From positions 12,630,587 to 12,694,586 of the forward strand of contig OX246743.1 of NCBI GenBank assembly GCA_945910005.1: DNA of 64,000 nucleotides, written 5' to 3'. The notes beneath the pieces are model-generated. The model ran no database searches. It had not been told where the DNA came from and was given only the letters and a program-made list of their open reading frames with translations. Each line of letters begins with the position of its first letter. The stretch's first letter is position 1. The DNA is from Isoperla grammatica (lineage: Eukaryota; Arthropoda; Insecta; Plecoptera; Perlodidae). Below are positions 1 to 11,319 of the stretch, piece after piece. A program made the position numbers and the translations under genes.

Positions 1-112
1 TTACAATCTCCCCAATATGGCTCTCGTCACTCCACCATACTTGCGGCCCTCTTTGCAATCAAAACGCCTAACAATCTCCCCAATGTGGCTCTCGTCACAC
101 CTTCATACTTGC
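1..112 (+). repeat. 68-bp satellite array, remnant before spacer 1
   Basis: About one and a half 68-bp monomers, ending in the monomer variant that directly precedes the spacers (CACACCTTCATACTTGC). The order here (an ATATGG monomer, then the CACACCTTC monomer, then the spacer) is the same as before spacers 2, 3, 4, 7, 8, 10, 11 and 13, so this is the right-hand end of another array block. Confidence 0.9.
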
Positions 113-784
113 GATCAGATCATATTCTTGGATATTTATTAAATCCAATGAAAGACTCTTTTTGGAAATCTATCTATATTTGGAGTTACAATTACACTAA
201 GAATGAATAGAGATACAATGAGATTCATACCTGCATACATTGAGAGCAGTGTGTTATTTACCAGTGTAAGCGAGGCAATTTCTATCGGCTGGCACGGCGT
301 ACGCAGTAACGTCGTAGCTTCGAATACTTGAGGTCTGGGGTTCAAAACCCATTACCCCCAATTTTGTTTTCCCACCTATTTCACACATTTATATCATTTA
401 TATCTCAATTTGCGGCGGTTTTATTATCAGATCGTATTCTCATGGATATTTTTTAAATCCAATGAAACCTTCTGTTCGTAAATCCAGATATGTTTCGTTA
501 CATACATTAATTGAGAGCCGTGTGTTATCTATACCAGTCTAAGCGATCCAACTTCCATTGTGAGGCATGGCGTACGCGGTAGCGTCGTGGACTAGTGTTT
601 TAGAGGTCCGGGGTTCGAGACCCGTTACCACCACGATTTTTTTCTTCCATATTCAGAGCAGCAAAGTTGACAAGGGTTTACTAAGGGAAAATTATTTTTT
701 CAAGCGCTCGTAGCTAAAAAACGTGTGGTTCAAATTTGTTTCTGTATTTTTTTTATTTTTTTTTGCGTTAATTATCTTGACAAT
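113..784 (+). repeat. Spacer 1: two-module tRNA-like spacer
   Basis: Full-length copy of the ~671-bp spacer. tRNA-like unit A lies at 287-360 and unit B at 558-636. Two private changes are visible: the T-run after unit A is broken by a G (four T, G, four T), where other copies have about ten T, and the 5' end of unit B reads TTGTG instead of TCGTG, which weakens pairing with the 3' CACGA. Confidence 0.85.
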
Positions 785-3700
785 AAAACGCCTAACAATC
801 TCCCCAATGTGGCTCTCGTCACACCGTCATACTTGCGGCCCTCTTTGCAATCAAAACGCCTAACAATCTCCCCAATGTGGCTCTCGTCACACCTTCATAC
901 TTGCGGCCCTCTTTTTAATCCAAGCGCCTAACAATCTCCCCGATGTGGCTCTCGTCACTCTGCCATACTTGCGGCCCTCTTTGCAATCAAAACGCCTAAC
1001 AATCTCCCCAATGTGGCTCTCGTCACTCCACCATACTTGCGGCCCTCTTTGCAATCCAAGTGCCTAACATCTCCCCAATGTGGCTCTCGGCACTCCCCCA
1101 TACTTGCGGCCCTCTTTGCAATCCAAGTGCCTAACATCTCCCCAATGTGGCTCTCGCCACTCCGTCATACTTGCGGCCCTCTTTGCAATCCAAGCGCCTT
1201 ACAAACTCCCCAATGTGGCTCTCGTCACTCCGTCATACTTGCGGCCCTCTTTGCAATCCAAGCGCCTAACAAACTCCCCAATGTGGCTCTCGTCACCCCG
1301 TCATACTTGCGGCCCTCTTTGCAATCCAAGCGCCTAACAATCTCCCCAATGTGGCTCTCATCACTTTACCATACTTGCGGCCCTCTTTGCCATCCAAGCG
1401 CCTAACAATCTCCCCAATGTGGCTCTCGTCACTCGGTCATACTTGCGGCCCTCTTTGCAATCCAAGCGCCTTACAATCTCCCTAATGTGTCTCTCGTCAC
1501 TCCGTCATACTTGCGGCCCTCTTTGCAATCCAAGCGCCTTACAATCTCTCCAATGTGGCTCTCGTCACACCGCCATACTTGCGGCCCTCTTTGCAATCAG
1601 AGCGCCTAACAATCGCCTTACAATCTCCCCAATGTGGCACTTTCACTCCGTCACTCTTGCGGCCCTCTTTGCAATCCAAGCGCCTAACAATCTCTCCAAT
1701 GTGGCTCTCGTCACTCCGTCATACTTGCGGCCCTCTTTGCAATCCAAGCGCCTTACAATCTCCCAAATGTGGCCCTCGTCACACCGCTATACTCGCGGCC
1801 CTCTTTGCAATCCAAGCACCTAACAATCTCCCTTATGTGGCTCTCGCCACCCCGTCATACTTGCGGCCCTCTTTGCAATCCAAGCGCCTAACAATCTCCC
1901 CAATGTGGCTCTCGTCACTCTACCATACTTGCGGCCCTCTATGCAATCAAAACGCCTAACAATCCCCCCAATGTGGCTCTCGTCACACCGTCATACTTGC
2001 GGCCCTCTTTGCAATCCAAGCGCCTTACAATCTCCCCAATGTGGCTTTCGTCACTCCACCATACTTGCGGCCCTCTTTGCAATCCAAGCGCCTTACAAAC
2101 TCCCCAATGTGGATCTCGTCACACCGTTAAACTTGCGGCCCTATTTGCAATCCAAGCGCCTAACAAACTCCCCAATGTGGCTCTCGCCACCCCGTCATAC
2201 TTGCGGCCCTCTTTGCAATCCAAGCGCCTAACAATCTCCCCAATGTGGCTCTCGTGACTCTACCATACTTGCGGCCCTCTATGCAATCAAAACGCCTAAC
2301 AATCCCCCTAATGTGGCTCTCGTCACACCGTCATACTTGCGGCCCTCTTTGCAATCCAAGCGCCTTACAATCTCCCCAATGTGGCTCTCGTCACTCCACC
2401 ATACTTGCGGCCCTCTTTGCAATCCAAGCGCCTTACAAACTCCCCAATGTGGATCTCGTCACACCGTTAAACTTGCGGCCCTATTTGCAATCCAAGCGCC
2501 TAACAAACTCCCCAATGTGGCTCTCGTCACCCCGTCATACTTGCGGCCCTCTTTGCAATGCAAGCGCCTAACAATCTCCCCAATGTGGCTCTCATCACTT
2601 TACCATACTTGCGGCCCTCTTTGCCATCCAAGCGCCTAACAATCTCCCCAATGTGGCTCTCGTCACTCGGTCATACTTGCGGCCCTCTTTGCAATCCAAG
2701 CGCCAAGCAAACTCTCCAATGTGGCTCTCGTCACTCCGTCATACTTGCGGCCCTCTTTGCAATCAAAACGCATAGCATCTCCCCAATGTGGCTCTCGGCA
2801 CTCCGTCATACTTGCGGCCCTTTTTGTTATCCAAGCGCCTAACAATCTCGCCACTTCGCCATTCTTGCGGCCCTCTTTTTAATCCAAGCGTCTAACAATC
2901 TCCCCAATGTGGCTCTCGTCACTCCACCATACTTGCGGCCCTCTTTGCAATCCAAGTGCCTAACATCTCCCTAATGTGGCTCTCGCCACTCCGCCATACT
3001 TGCGGCCCTCTTTGCGATCCAAGCGCCTAACAATCTCCCCAATGTGGCTCCCGTCACTCGGTCATACTTGCGGCCCTCTTTGCAATCCAAGCGCCTTACA
3101 ATCTCTCCAATGTGGCTCTCGTCACTCCGCCATACTTGCGGCCCTCTTTGCAATCCAAGCGCCTTACAATCTCTATGAGCTCTCGTCACACCGCCATACT
3201 TGCGGCCGTCTTTGCAATCAGAGCGCCTAACAATCGCCTTACAATCTCCGAAATGTGGCACTTTCACTCCGTCACTCTTGCGGCCCTCTTTGCAATCCAA
3301 GCGCCTAACAATCTCTCCAATGTGGCTCTCGTCACTCCGTCATACTTGCGGCCCTCTTTGCAATCCAAGCGCCTTACAATCTCTCCAATGTGGCTCTCGT
3401 CACACCGCCATACTTGCGGCCCTCTTTGCAATCAGAGCGCCTAACAATCGCCTTACAATCTCCCCAATGTGGCACTTTCACTCCGTCACTCTTGCGGCCC
3501 TCTTTGCAATCCAAGCGCCTAACAATCTCTCCAATGTGGCTCTCGTCACTCCGTCATACTTGCGGCCCTCTTTGCAATCCAAGCGCCTTACAATCTCCCA
3601 AATGTGGCTCTCGTCACACCGCCATACTCGCGGCCCTCTTTGCAATCCAAGCACCTAACAATCTCCCTAATGTGGCTCTCGCCACTCCGTCATACTTGCG

Positions 3701-4447
3701 GCCCTCTTTGCAATCCAAGCGCCTAACAATCTCCCCAATGTGGCTCTCGTCACTCTACCATACTTGCGGCCCTCTATGCAATGCAAGCGCCTAACAATCT
3801 CCCCAATGTGGCTCTCGTCACACCGTCATACTTGCGGTCCTCTTTGCAATCCAAGCGCCTTACAATCTCCCCAATGTGGCTCTCGTCACTCGGTCATACT
3901 TGCGGCCCTCTTTGAAATCCAAGCGCCTTACAATCTCCTCAATGTGGCTCTCGTCACACCGCCATACTTGCGGCCCTCTTTGCAATCCAAGCGCCTTACA
4001 ATCTCCCCAATGTGGCTCTCGTCACACCGCCATACTTGCGGCCCTCTTTGCAATCCAAGCGCCTTACAATCTCCCCAATGTGGCTCTCGTCACACCGCCA
4101 TACTTGCGGCCCTCTTTGCAATCCAAGCGCCTAACAATCTCTCCAATGTGGCTCTTCCACTCCGTCATACTTGCGGCCCTCTTTGCAATCCAAGCGCCTT
4201 GCAATATCCCCAATGTGGCTCTCGTCACACCGCCATACTTGCGGCCCTCTTTGCAATCAAAACGCCTAACAATCTCCCCGATGTGGGCTCTCGCCACTCC
4301 GCCATTCTTGCGGCCCTCTTTGCAATCCAAGCGCCTTACAATCTCCCCAATATGGCTCTCGTCACTCCACCATACTTGCGGCCCTCTTTGCAATCAAAAC
4401 GCCTAACAATCTCCCCAATGTGGCTCTCGTCACACCTTCATACTTGC
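785..4447 (+). repeat. Satellite block 1
   Basis: About 54 monomers of the 68-bp repeat. It holds a five-monomer duplication near 1.9-2.6 kb and irregular monomers: one with a 14-bp internal deletion at about 2843, and long ones near 1.6, 3.2 and 3.4 kb where the linker is partly duplicated (GCCTAACAATCGCCTTACAA). Its right half (about 3.0-4.45 kb) matches the right half of block 3 at an offset of 6,201 bp. Open frames of up to 245 codons cross it, but they follow the repeat and are not considered genes. Confidence 0.93.
1905..2584 (+). repeat. Five-monomer (340-bp) local tandem duplication
   Basis: The stretches 1905-2244 and 2245-2584 align at an offset of exactly 340 bp (5 x 68) with few differences. 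Both contain the rare CTCTATGCAATC variant and the CACACCGTTAAACTTGCGG variant in the same order. Confidence 0.8.
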
Positions 4448-5118
4448 GATCAGATCATATTCTTGGATATTTTTTAAATCCAATGAAAGCCTCTTTTTGG
4501 AAATCTATCTATATTTGGAGTTACAATTACACTAAGAATGAATAGAGATACAATGAGATTCATACCTGCATACATTGAGAGCAGTGTGTTATTTACCAGT
4601 GTAAGCGAGGCAATTTCTATCGGCTGGCACGGCGTACGCAGTAACGTCGTAGCTTCGAATACTTGAGGTCTAGGGTTCAAAACCCATTACCCCCAATTTT
4701 TTTTTTCCACCTATTTCACACATTTATATCATTTATATCTCAATTTGCGGCGGTTTTATTATCAGATCGTATTCTCATGGATATTTTTTAAATCCAATGA
4801 AACCTTCTGTTCGTAAATCCATATATGTTTCGTTACATGCATACATTGAGAGCCGTGTGTTATCTATACCAGTCTAAGCGATCCAACTTCCATCGTGAGG
4901 CATATGGTACGCGGTAGCGTCGTGGACTAGTGTTTTAGAGGTCCGGGGTTCGAGACCCGTTACCACCACGATTTTTTTCTTCCATATTCAGAGCAGCAAA
5001 GTTAAGAAGGGTTTACTAAGGGGAAATTATTTTGTCAAGCGCTCGTAGCTAAAAAACGTGTGGTTCAAATTTGTTTCTGTATTTTTTTTATTTTTTTTGC
5101 GTTAATTATCTTGACAAT
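4448..5118 (+). repeat. Spacer 2: two-module tRNA-like spacer
   Basis: Full-length copy. Unit A is at 4622-4695 and unit B at 4893-4971. The T-arm of unit A carries a G-to-A change (CTAGGGTTC). The box-A-like segment of unit B reads CATATGGTACGCGG instead of CATGGCGTACGCGG, so this copy has the most altered box A of the set. The two modules can be aligned from CAGATCATAT (4451) and CAGATCGTAT (4763). Confidence 0.88.
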
Positions 5119-7544
5119 AAAACGCCTAACAATCTCCCCAATGTGGCTCTCGTCACACCGTCATACTTGCGGCCCTCTTTTTAATCCAAGCGCCTAACAA
5201 TCTCCCCGATGTGGCTCTCGTCACTCCGCCATACTTGCGGCCCTCTTTGCAATCCAAGCGCCTAACAATCTCGCAACTTCGCCATTCTTGCGGCCCTCTT
5301 TTTAATCCAAGCGTCTAACAATCTCCCCAATGTGGCTCTCGTCACTCCACCATACTTGCGGCCCTCTTTGCATTCAAAACGCCTAACAATCTCCCCAATG
5401 TGGCTCTCGGCACTCCACCATACTTGCGGCCCTCTTTACAATCCAAGTGCCTTAAATCTCCCCAATGTGGCTCTCGCCACTTCGCCATACTTGCGGCCCT
5501 CTTTTGCAATCCAAGCGCCTAACAATCTCCCCAATGTCTCTCTCGTCACTCCACCATACTTGCGGCCCTCTTTGCAATCAGAGCGCCTCATTATCTCCCC
5601 GATGCGGCTCTCGCCACTCCGTCATACTTGCGGCCCTCTTTGCAATCCAAGCGCCTAACAATCTCCCCAATGTGGCTCTCGTCACTCCACCATACTTGCG
5701 GCCCTCTTTGCAATCCAAGCGCCTTACAAACTCCCCAATGTGGATCTCGTCACACCGTTAAACTTGCGGCCCTATTTGCAATCCAAGCGCCTAACAAACT
5801 CCCCAATGTGGCTCTCGTCACCCCGTCATACTTGCGGCCCTCTTTGCAATGCAAGCGCCTAACAATCTCCCCAATTTGGCTCTCATCACTTTACCATACT
5901 TGCGGCCCTCTTTGCTATCCAAGCGCCTAACAATCTCCCCTAGTGTGGCTCTCGTCACTCGGTCATACTTGCGGCCCTCTTTGCAATCCAAGCGCCTTAC
6001 AATCTCCCCAATGTGGCTCTCGTCACACCGCCATACTTGCGGCCCTCTTTGCGATCCAAGCGCTTTACAATCTCCCTAGTGTTGCTCTCGTCATTTCGTT
6101 AGACTTGCGGCCCTCTTTGCAATCAAAGCGCCTAACAATCTCCCCAATGTGGCTCTCGTCACACCGTCATACTTGCGGCCCTCTTTGCAATCCAAGGGCC
6201 TCACAATCTCCCCAAGTTGGCACTTTCACTCCGTCACTCTTGCGGCCCTCTTTGCAATCCAAGCGCCTTCCAATCTCCCCAATGTGGCTCTCGTCACACC
6301 ACCATACTCGCGGCCCTCTTTGCAATCAGAGCGCCTAACAATCGCCTTACAATCTCCCTAATGTGGCTCTCGGCACTCCACCATACTTGCGGCCCTCTTT
6401 GCAATCCAAGCGCCTAACAATCTCCCCAATATGGCTCTCGTCACTCCACCATACGTGCGGCCCTCTTTGCAATCAAGACGCCTTACAATCTCCCCAATGT
6501 GGCTCTCGGCACTCCACCATACTTGCGGCCCTCTTTGCAATCCAAGTGCCTAACATCTCCCCAATGTGGCTCTCGCCACTCCGCCATACTTGCGGCCCTC
6601 TTTGCAATCCAAGCGCCTTACAATCTCCCCAATATGGCTCTCGTCACTCCACCATACTTGCGGCCCTCTTTGCAATCAAAACGCCTAACAATCTCCCCAA
6701 TGTGGCTCTCGGCACTCCACCATACTTGCGCCCCTCTTTGCAATCCAAGTGCCTAACATCTCCCCAATGTGGCTCTCGCCACTCCGCCATACTCGCGGCC
6801 CTCTTTAGCAATCCAAGCGCCTAACAATCTCCCCAATGTGTCTCTATTCACTCCACAATACTTGCGGCCCTCTTTGCAATCAGAGCGCCTAATTATCTCC
6901 CCGATGCGGCTCTCGCCACTCCGTCATACTTGCGGCCCTCTTTGCAATCAAAGCGCCTAACAATCTCCCCAGTGGGGCTCTCACCACTCCGTCATACTTG
7001 CGGCCCTCTTTTCAATCCAAGCGTCTAACAATCTCCCCAGTGTTGCTCTCGCCACTCCGTCATACTTGCGGCCCTCTTTGCAATCCAAGCGCCTAACAAT
7101 CTCCCCAATGTGGCTCCCGTCACTCCACCATACCTGCGGCCCTCTTTGCAATCCAAGCGCCTTACAAACTCCCCAATGTGGCTCTCGTCACTCCGTCATA
7201 CTTGCGGCCCTCTTTGCAATGCAAGCGCCTTACAAACTCCCCAATGTGTCTCTCGTCACTCCGTCGTACTTGCGGCCCTCTTTGCAATCCAAGCGCCTTA
7301 CAATCTCCCCAATGTGGCTCTCACCACTCCACCATACTTGAAGCCCTCTTTGCAATCCAAGTGCCTAACATCTCCCTTATGTGGCTCTCGCCACTCCGCC
7401 ATTCTTGCGGCCCTCTTTGCAATCCAAGCGCCTTACAATCTCCCCAATATGGCTCTCGTCACTCCACCATACTTGCGGCCCTCTTTGCAATCAAAACGCC
7501 TAACAATCTCCCCAATGTGGCTCTCGTCACACCTTCATACTTGC
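5119..7544 (+). repeat. Satellite block 2
   Basis: About 36 monomers. Together with spacer 2 it forms a ~3.1-kb unit whose left part (5.1-5.9 kb) recurs in blocks 3 and 4 at offsets of 3,097 and 6,201 bp. It includes 67-bp monomers with the shortened linker GTGCCTAACATCTCC and the TTAGCAATCC variant seen again in block 4. Confidence 0.92.
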
Positions 7545-7718
7545 GATCAGATCATATTCTTGGATATTTTTTAAATCCAATGAAAGCCTCTTTTTGGAAA
7601 TCTATCTATATTTGGAGTTACAATTACACTAAGAATGCATAGAGATAAAATGAGATTCATACCTGCATACATTGAGAGCAGTGTGTTATTTACCAGTGTA
7701 AGCGAGGCAATTTCTATC

Positions 7719-7792
7719 GGCTGGCACGGCGTACGCAGTAACGTCGTAGCTTCGAATACTTGAGGTCTGGGGTTCAAAACCCATTACCCCCA
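7719..7792 (+). ncRNA. tRNA-like Pol III unit A (reference copy)
   Basis: A 74-nt tRNA-like segment. A degenerate box-A-like stretch (CGGCGTACGCAGTAACG) is followed about 35 nt later by a box-B-like GGTTCAAAACC and then by ten T, which would act as a Pol III terminator. The T-arm can pair TGGG with CCCA around an 8-nt loop. The anticodon arm and acceptor stem are poorly paired, so a working tRNA is unlikely; a tRNA pseudogene or tRNA-derived SINE remnant fits better. Equivalent units start at 287, 4622, 10824, 22370, 23941, 25533, 37464, 46363, 48090, 56761, 61809 and 63674. Transcription is inferred, not shown. Confidence 0.45.
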
Positions 7793-7793
7793 A

Positions 7794-7803
7794 TTTTTTT
7801 TTT
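7794..7803 (+). terminator. T10 run after unit A
   Basis: Ten consecutive T directly after the tRNA-like unit, long enough for a eukaryotic RNA polymerase III terminator. It is kept in nearly all spacers; spacer 1 has it interrupted by a G. Confidence 0.45.
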
Positions 7804-7989
7804 CCACCTATTTCACACATTTATATCATTTATATCTCAATTTGCGGCGGTTTTATTATCAGATCGTATTCTCATGGATATTTTTTAAATCCAATGAAAT
7901 CTTCTGTTCGTAAATCCATATATGTTTCGTTACATGCATACATTGAGAGCCGTGTGTTATCTATACCAGTCTAAGCGATCCAACTTCCA

Positions 7990-8068
7990 TCGTGAGGCAT
8001 GGCGTACGCGGTAGCGTCGTGGACTAGTGTTTTAGAGGTCCGGGGTTCGAGACCCGTTACCACCACGA
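7990..8068 (+). ncRNA. tRNA-like Pol III unit B (reference copy)
   Basis: A 79-nt tRNA-like segment, better preserved than unit A. Its ends TCGTG and CACGA are perfectly complementary. A D-arm-like GGCG/CGTC and an anticodon-arm-like GGACT/GGTCC pairing are possible. The T-arm pairs CGGG with CCCG around an 8-nt loop. Box A resembles TGGCGTACGCGG and box B is GGTTCGAGACC. Seven T follow at once. The 11-nt anticodon loop is abnormal, so no amino-acid identity is assigned. Equivalent units start at 558, 4893, 11094, 22641, 24212, 25804, 37735, 46634, 48361, 57032, 62080 and 63945 (cut by the window end). It could be a tRNA pseudogene, a SINE-related unit or a short Pol III RNA gene. Confidence 0.5.
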
Positions 8069-8075
8069 TTTTTTT
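8069..8075 (+). terminator. T7 run after unit B
   Basis: Seven T immediately after the CACGA end of unit B, as expected of a Pol III terminator. It is present after unit B in all twelve copies whose 3' end lies inside the window. Confidence 0.45.
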
Positions 8076-8215
8076 CTTCCATATTCAGAGCAGCAAAGTT
8101 GAGAAGGGTTTACCAAGGGGAAATTATTTTTTCAAGCGCTCGTAGCTAAAAAACGTGTGGTTCAAATTTGTTTCTGTATTTTTTTTATTTTTTTTGCGTT
8201 AATTATCTTGACAAT

Positions 8216-10649
8216 AAAACGCCTAACAATCTCCCCAATGTGGCTCTCGTCACACCGTCATACTTGCGGCCCTCTTTTTAATCCAAGCGCCTAACAATCT
8301 CCCCGATGTGGCTCTCGTCACTCCGCCATACTTGCGGCCCTCTTTGCAATCCAAGTGCCTAACAATCTCGCCACTTCGCCATTCTTGCAGCCCTCTTTTT
8401 AATCCAAGCGTCTAACAATCTCCCCAATGTGGCTTTCGTCACTCCACCATACTTGCGGCCCTCTTTGCAATCAAAACGCCTAACAATCTCCCCAATGTGG
8501 CTCTCGGCACTCCACCATACTTGCGGCCCTCTTTACAATCCAAGTGCCTTAAATCTCCCCAATGTGGCTCTCGCCACTCCGCCATACTTGCGGCCCTCTT
8601 TTGCAATCCAAGCGCCTAACAATCTCCCCAATGTCTCTCTCGTCACTCCACCATACTTGCGGCCCTCTTTGCAATCAGAGCGCCTCATTATCTCCCCGAT
8701 GCGGCTCTCGCCACTCCGTCATACTTGCGGCCCTCTTTGCAATCCAAGCGCCTAACAATCTCCCCAATGTGGCTCTCGTCACTCCACCATACTTGCGGCC
8801 CTCTTTGCAATCCAAGCGCCTTACAAACTCCCCAATGTGGATCTCGTCACACCGTTAAACTTGCGGCCCTATTTGCAATCCAAGCGCCTAACAAACTCCC
8901 CAATGTGGCTCTCGTCACCCCGTCATACTTGCGGCCCTCTTTGCAATGCAAGCGCCTAACAATCTCCCCAATGTGGCTCTCATCACTTTACCATACTTGC
9001 GGCCCTCTTTGCCATCCAAGCGCCTAACAATCTCCCCAATGTGGCTCTCGTCACTCGGTCATACTTGCGGCCCTCTTTGCAATCCAAGCGCCAAGAAAAC
9101 TCCCCAATGTGGCTCTCGTCACTCCGTCATACTTGCGGCCCTCTTTGCAATCAAAACGCATAGCATCTCCCCAATGTGGCTCTCGGCACTCCGCCATACT
9201 TGCGGCCCTCTTTGCGATCCAAGCGCCTAACAATCTCCCCAGTGTGGCTCCCGTCACTCGGTCATACTTGCGGCCCTCTTTGCAATCCAAGCGCCTTACA
9301 ATCTCTCCAATGTGGCTCTCGTCACTCCGCTATACTTGCGGCCCTCTTTGCAATCCAAGCGCCTTACAATCTCTATGTGGCTCTCGTCACACCGCCATAC
9401 TTGCGGCCCTCTTTGCAATCAGAGCGCCTAACAATCGCCTTACAATCTCCGAAATGTGGCACTTTCACTCCGTCACTCTTGCGGCCCTCTTTGCAATCCA
9501 AGCGCCTAACAATCTCTCCAATGTGGCTCTCGTCACTCCGTCATACTTGCGGCCCTCTTTGCAATCCAAGCGCCTTACAATCTCTCCAATGTGGCTCTCG
9601 TCACACCGCCATACTTGCGGCCCTCTTTGCAATCAGAGCGCCTAACAATCGCCTTTCAATCTCCCCAATGTGGCACTTTCACTCCGTCACTCTTGCGGCC
9701 CTCTTTGCAATCCAAGCGCCTAACAATCTCTCCAATGTGGCTCTCGTCACTCCGTCATACTTGCGGCCCTTTTTGCAATCCAAGCGCCTTACAATCTCCC
9801 AAATGTGGCTCTCGTCACACCGCCATACTCGCGGCCCTCTTTGCAATCCAAGCACCTAACAATCTCCCTAATGTGGCTCTCGCCACTCCGTCATACTTGC
9901 GGCCCTCTTTGCAATCCAAGCGCCTAACAATCTCCCCAATGTGGCTCTCGTCACTCTACCATACTTGCGGCCCTCTATGCAATGCAAGCGCCTAACAATC
10001 TCCCCAATGTGGCTCTCGTCACACCGTCATACTTGCGGTCCTCTTTGCAATCCAAGCGCCTTACAATATCCCCAATGTGGCTCTCGTCACTCGGTCATAC
10101 TTGCGGCCCTCTTTGAAATCCAAGCGCCTTACAATCTCCTCAATGTGGCTCTCGTCACACCGCCATACTTGCGGCCCTCTTTGCAATCCAAGCGCCTTAC
10201 AATCTCCCCAATGTGGCTCTCGTCACACCGCCATACTTGCGGCCCTCTTTGCAATCCAAGCGCCTTACAATCTCCCCAATGTGGCTCTCGTCACACCGCC
10301 ATACTTGCGGCCCTTTTTGCAATCCAAGCGCCTAACAATCTCTCCAATGTGGCTCTCGCCACTCCGTCAAACTTGCGGCCCTCTTTGCAATCCAAGCGCC
10401 TTGCAATATCCCCAATGTGGCTCTCGTCACACCGCCATACTTGCGGCCCTCTTTGCAATCAAAACGCCTAACAATCTCCCCGATGTGGGCTCTCGCCACT
10501 CCGCCATTCTTGCGGCCCTCTTTGCAATCCAAGCGCCTTACAATCTCCCCAATATGGCTCTCGTCACTCCACCATACTTGCGGCCCTCTTTGCAATCAAA
10601 ACGCCTAACAATCTCCCCAATGTGGCTCTCGTCACACCTTCATACTTGC
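8216..10649 (+). repeat. Satellite block 3 (chimeric)
   Basis: About 36 monomers. The left third (8.2-9.05 kb) follows block 2 at an offset of 3,097 bp. The right part (about 9.2-10.65 kb) follows block 1 at an offset of 6,201 bp. A 187-bp stretch of block 1 (about 2.82-3.01 kb) is missing near 9.2 kb. This mosaic is best explained by unequal exchange or conversion between blocks. Confidence 0.92.
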
Positions 10650-11319
10650 GATCAGATCATATTCTTGGATATTTTTTAAATCCAATGAAAGCCTCTTTTT
10701 GGAAATCTATCTATATTTGGAGTTACAATTACACTAAGAATGAATAGAGATACAATGAGATTCATACCTGCATACATTGAGAGCAGTGTGTTATTTACCA
10801 GTGTAAGCGAGGCAATTTCTATCGGCTGGCACGGCGTACAGTAACGTCGTAGCTTCGAATACTTGAGGTCTGGGGTTCAAAACCCATTACCCCCAATTTT
10901 TTTTTTCCACCTATTTCACACATTTATATCATTTATATCTCAATTTGCGGCGGTTTTATTATCAGATCGTATTCTCATTTATTTTTTTTTAAATCCAATG
11001 AAACCTTCTGTTCGTAAATCCATATATGTTTCGTTACATGCATACATTGAGAGCCGTGTGTTATCTATACCAGTCTAAGCGATCCAACTTCCATCGTGAG
11101 GCATGGCGTACGCGGTAGCGTCGTGGACTAGTGTTTTAGAGGTCCGGGGTTCGAGACCCGTTACCACCACGATTTTTTTCTTCCATATTCAGAGCAGCAA
11201 AAATGAGAAGGGTTTACCAAGGGGAAATTATTTTTTCAAGCGCTCGTAGCTAAAAAACGTGTGGTTCAAATTTGTTTCTGTATTTTTTTTATTTTTTTTG
11301 CGTTAATTATCTTGACAAT
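10650..11319 (+). repeat. Spacer 4: two-module tRNA-like spacer
   Basis: Full-length copy. Unit A is at 10824-10895 and unit B at 11094-11172. Unit A has lost two bases in the box-A-like segment (GGCGTACAGTAACG), and the second leader reads CTCATTTATTTTTTTTTAAATCC in place of CTCATGGATATTTTTTAAATCC. Confidence 0.88.

Larger units (their letters stand above)
7545..8215 (+). repeat. Spacer 3: two-module tRNA-like spacer (near consensus)
   Basis: Closest to the consensus of the 13 copies and used here as the reference. Order: leader 1 (7545-7718), tRNA-like unit A, T10 run, AT-rich linker ending in TTTGCGGCGGTTTTATTAT, leader 2 (from about 7860), tRNA-like unit B, T7 run, then a tail with a long T-rich tract that ends in TTATCTTGACAAT and passes directly into the satellite at AAAACGCC. 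Leaders 1 and 2 share GGATATTTTTTAAATCCAAT and CATACATTGAGAGC, so the spacer is an old tandem duplication. A 68-codon minus-strand frame over the first module is a shadow with no supporting signal. Confidence 0.9.

Noticed and set aside
139..345. A 68-codon minus-strand frame (NPRPQVFEATT...) repeated in most spacers
   Set aside because: It is antisense to tRNA-like unit A; the NPRP peptide comes from the complement of the box-B segment. It is broken in spacers 4, 6 and 9, and nothing supports translation.
7990..8068. A functional tRNA gene
   Set aside because: The T-arm and ends are tRNA-like, but the anticodon loop is 11 nt, the D-arm is weak and the acceptor stem has mismatches after five pairs. 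Kept only as a tRNA-like unit.
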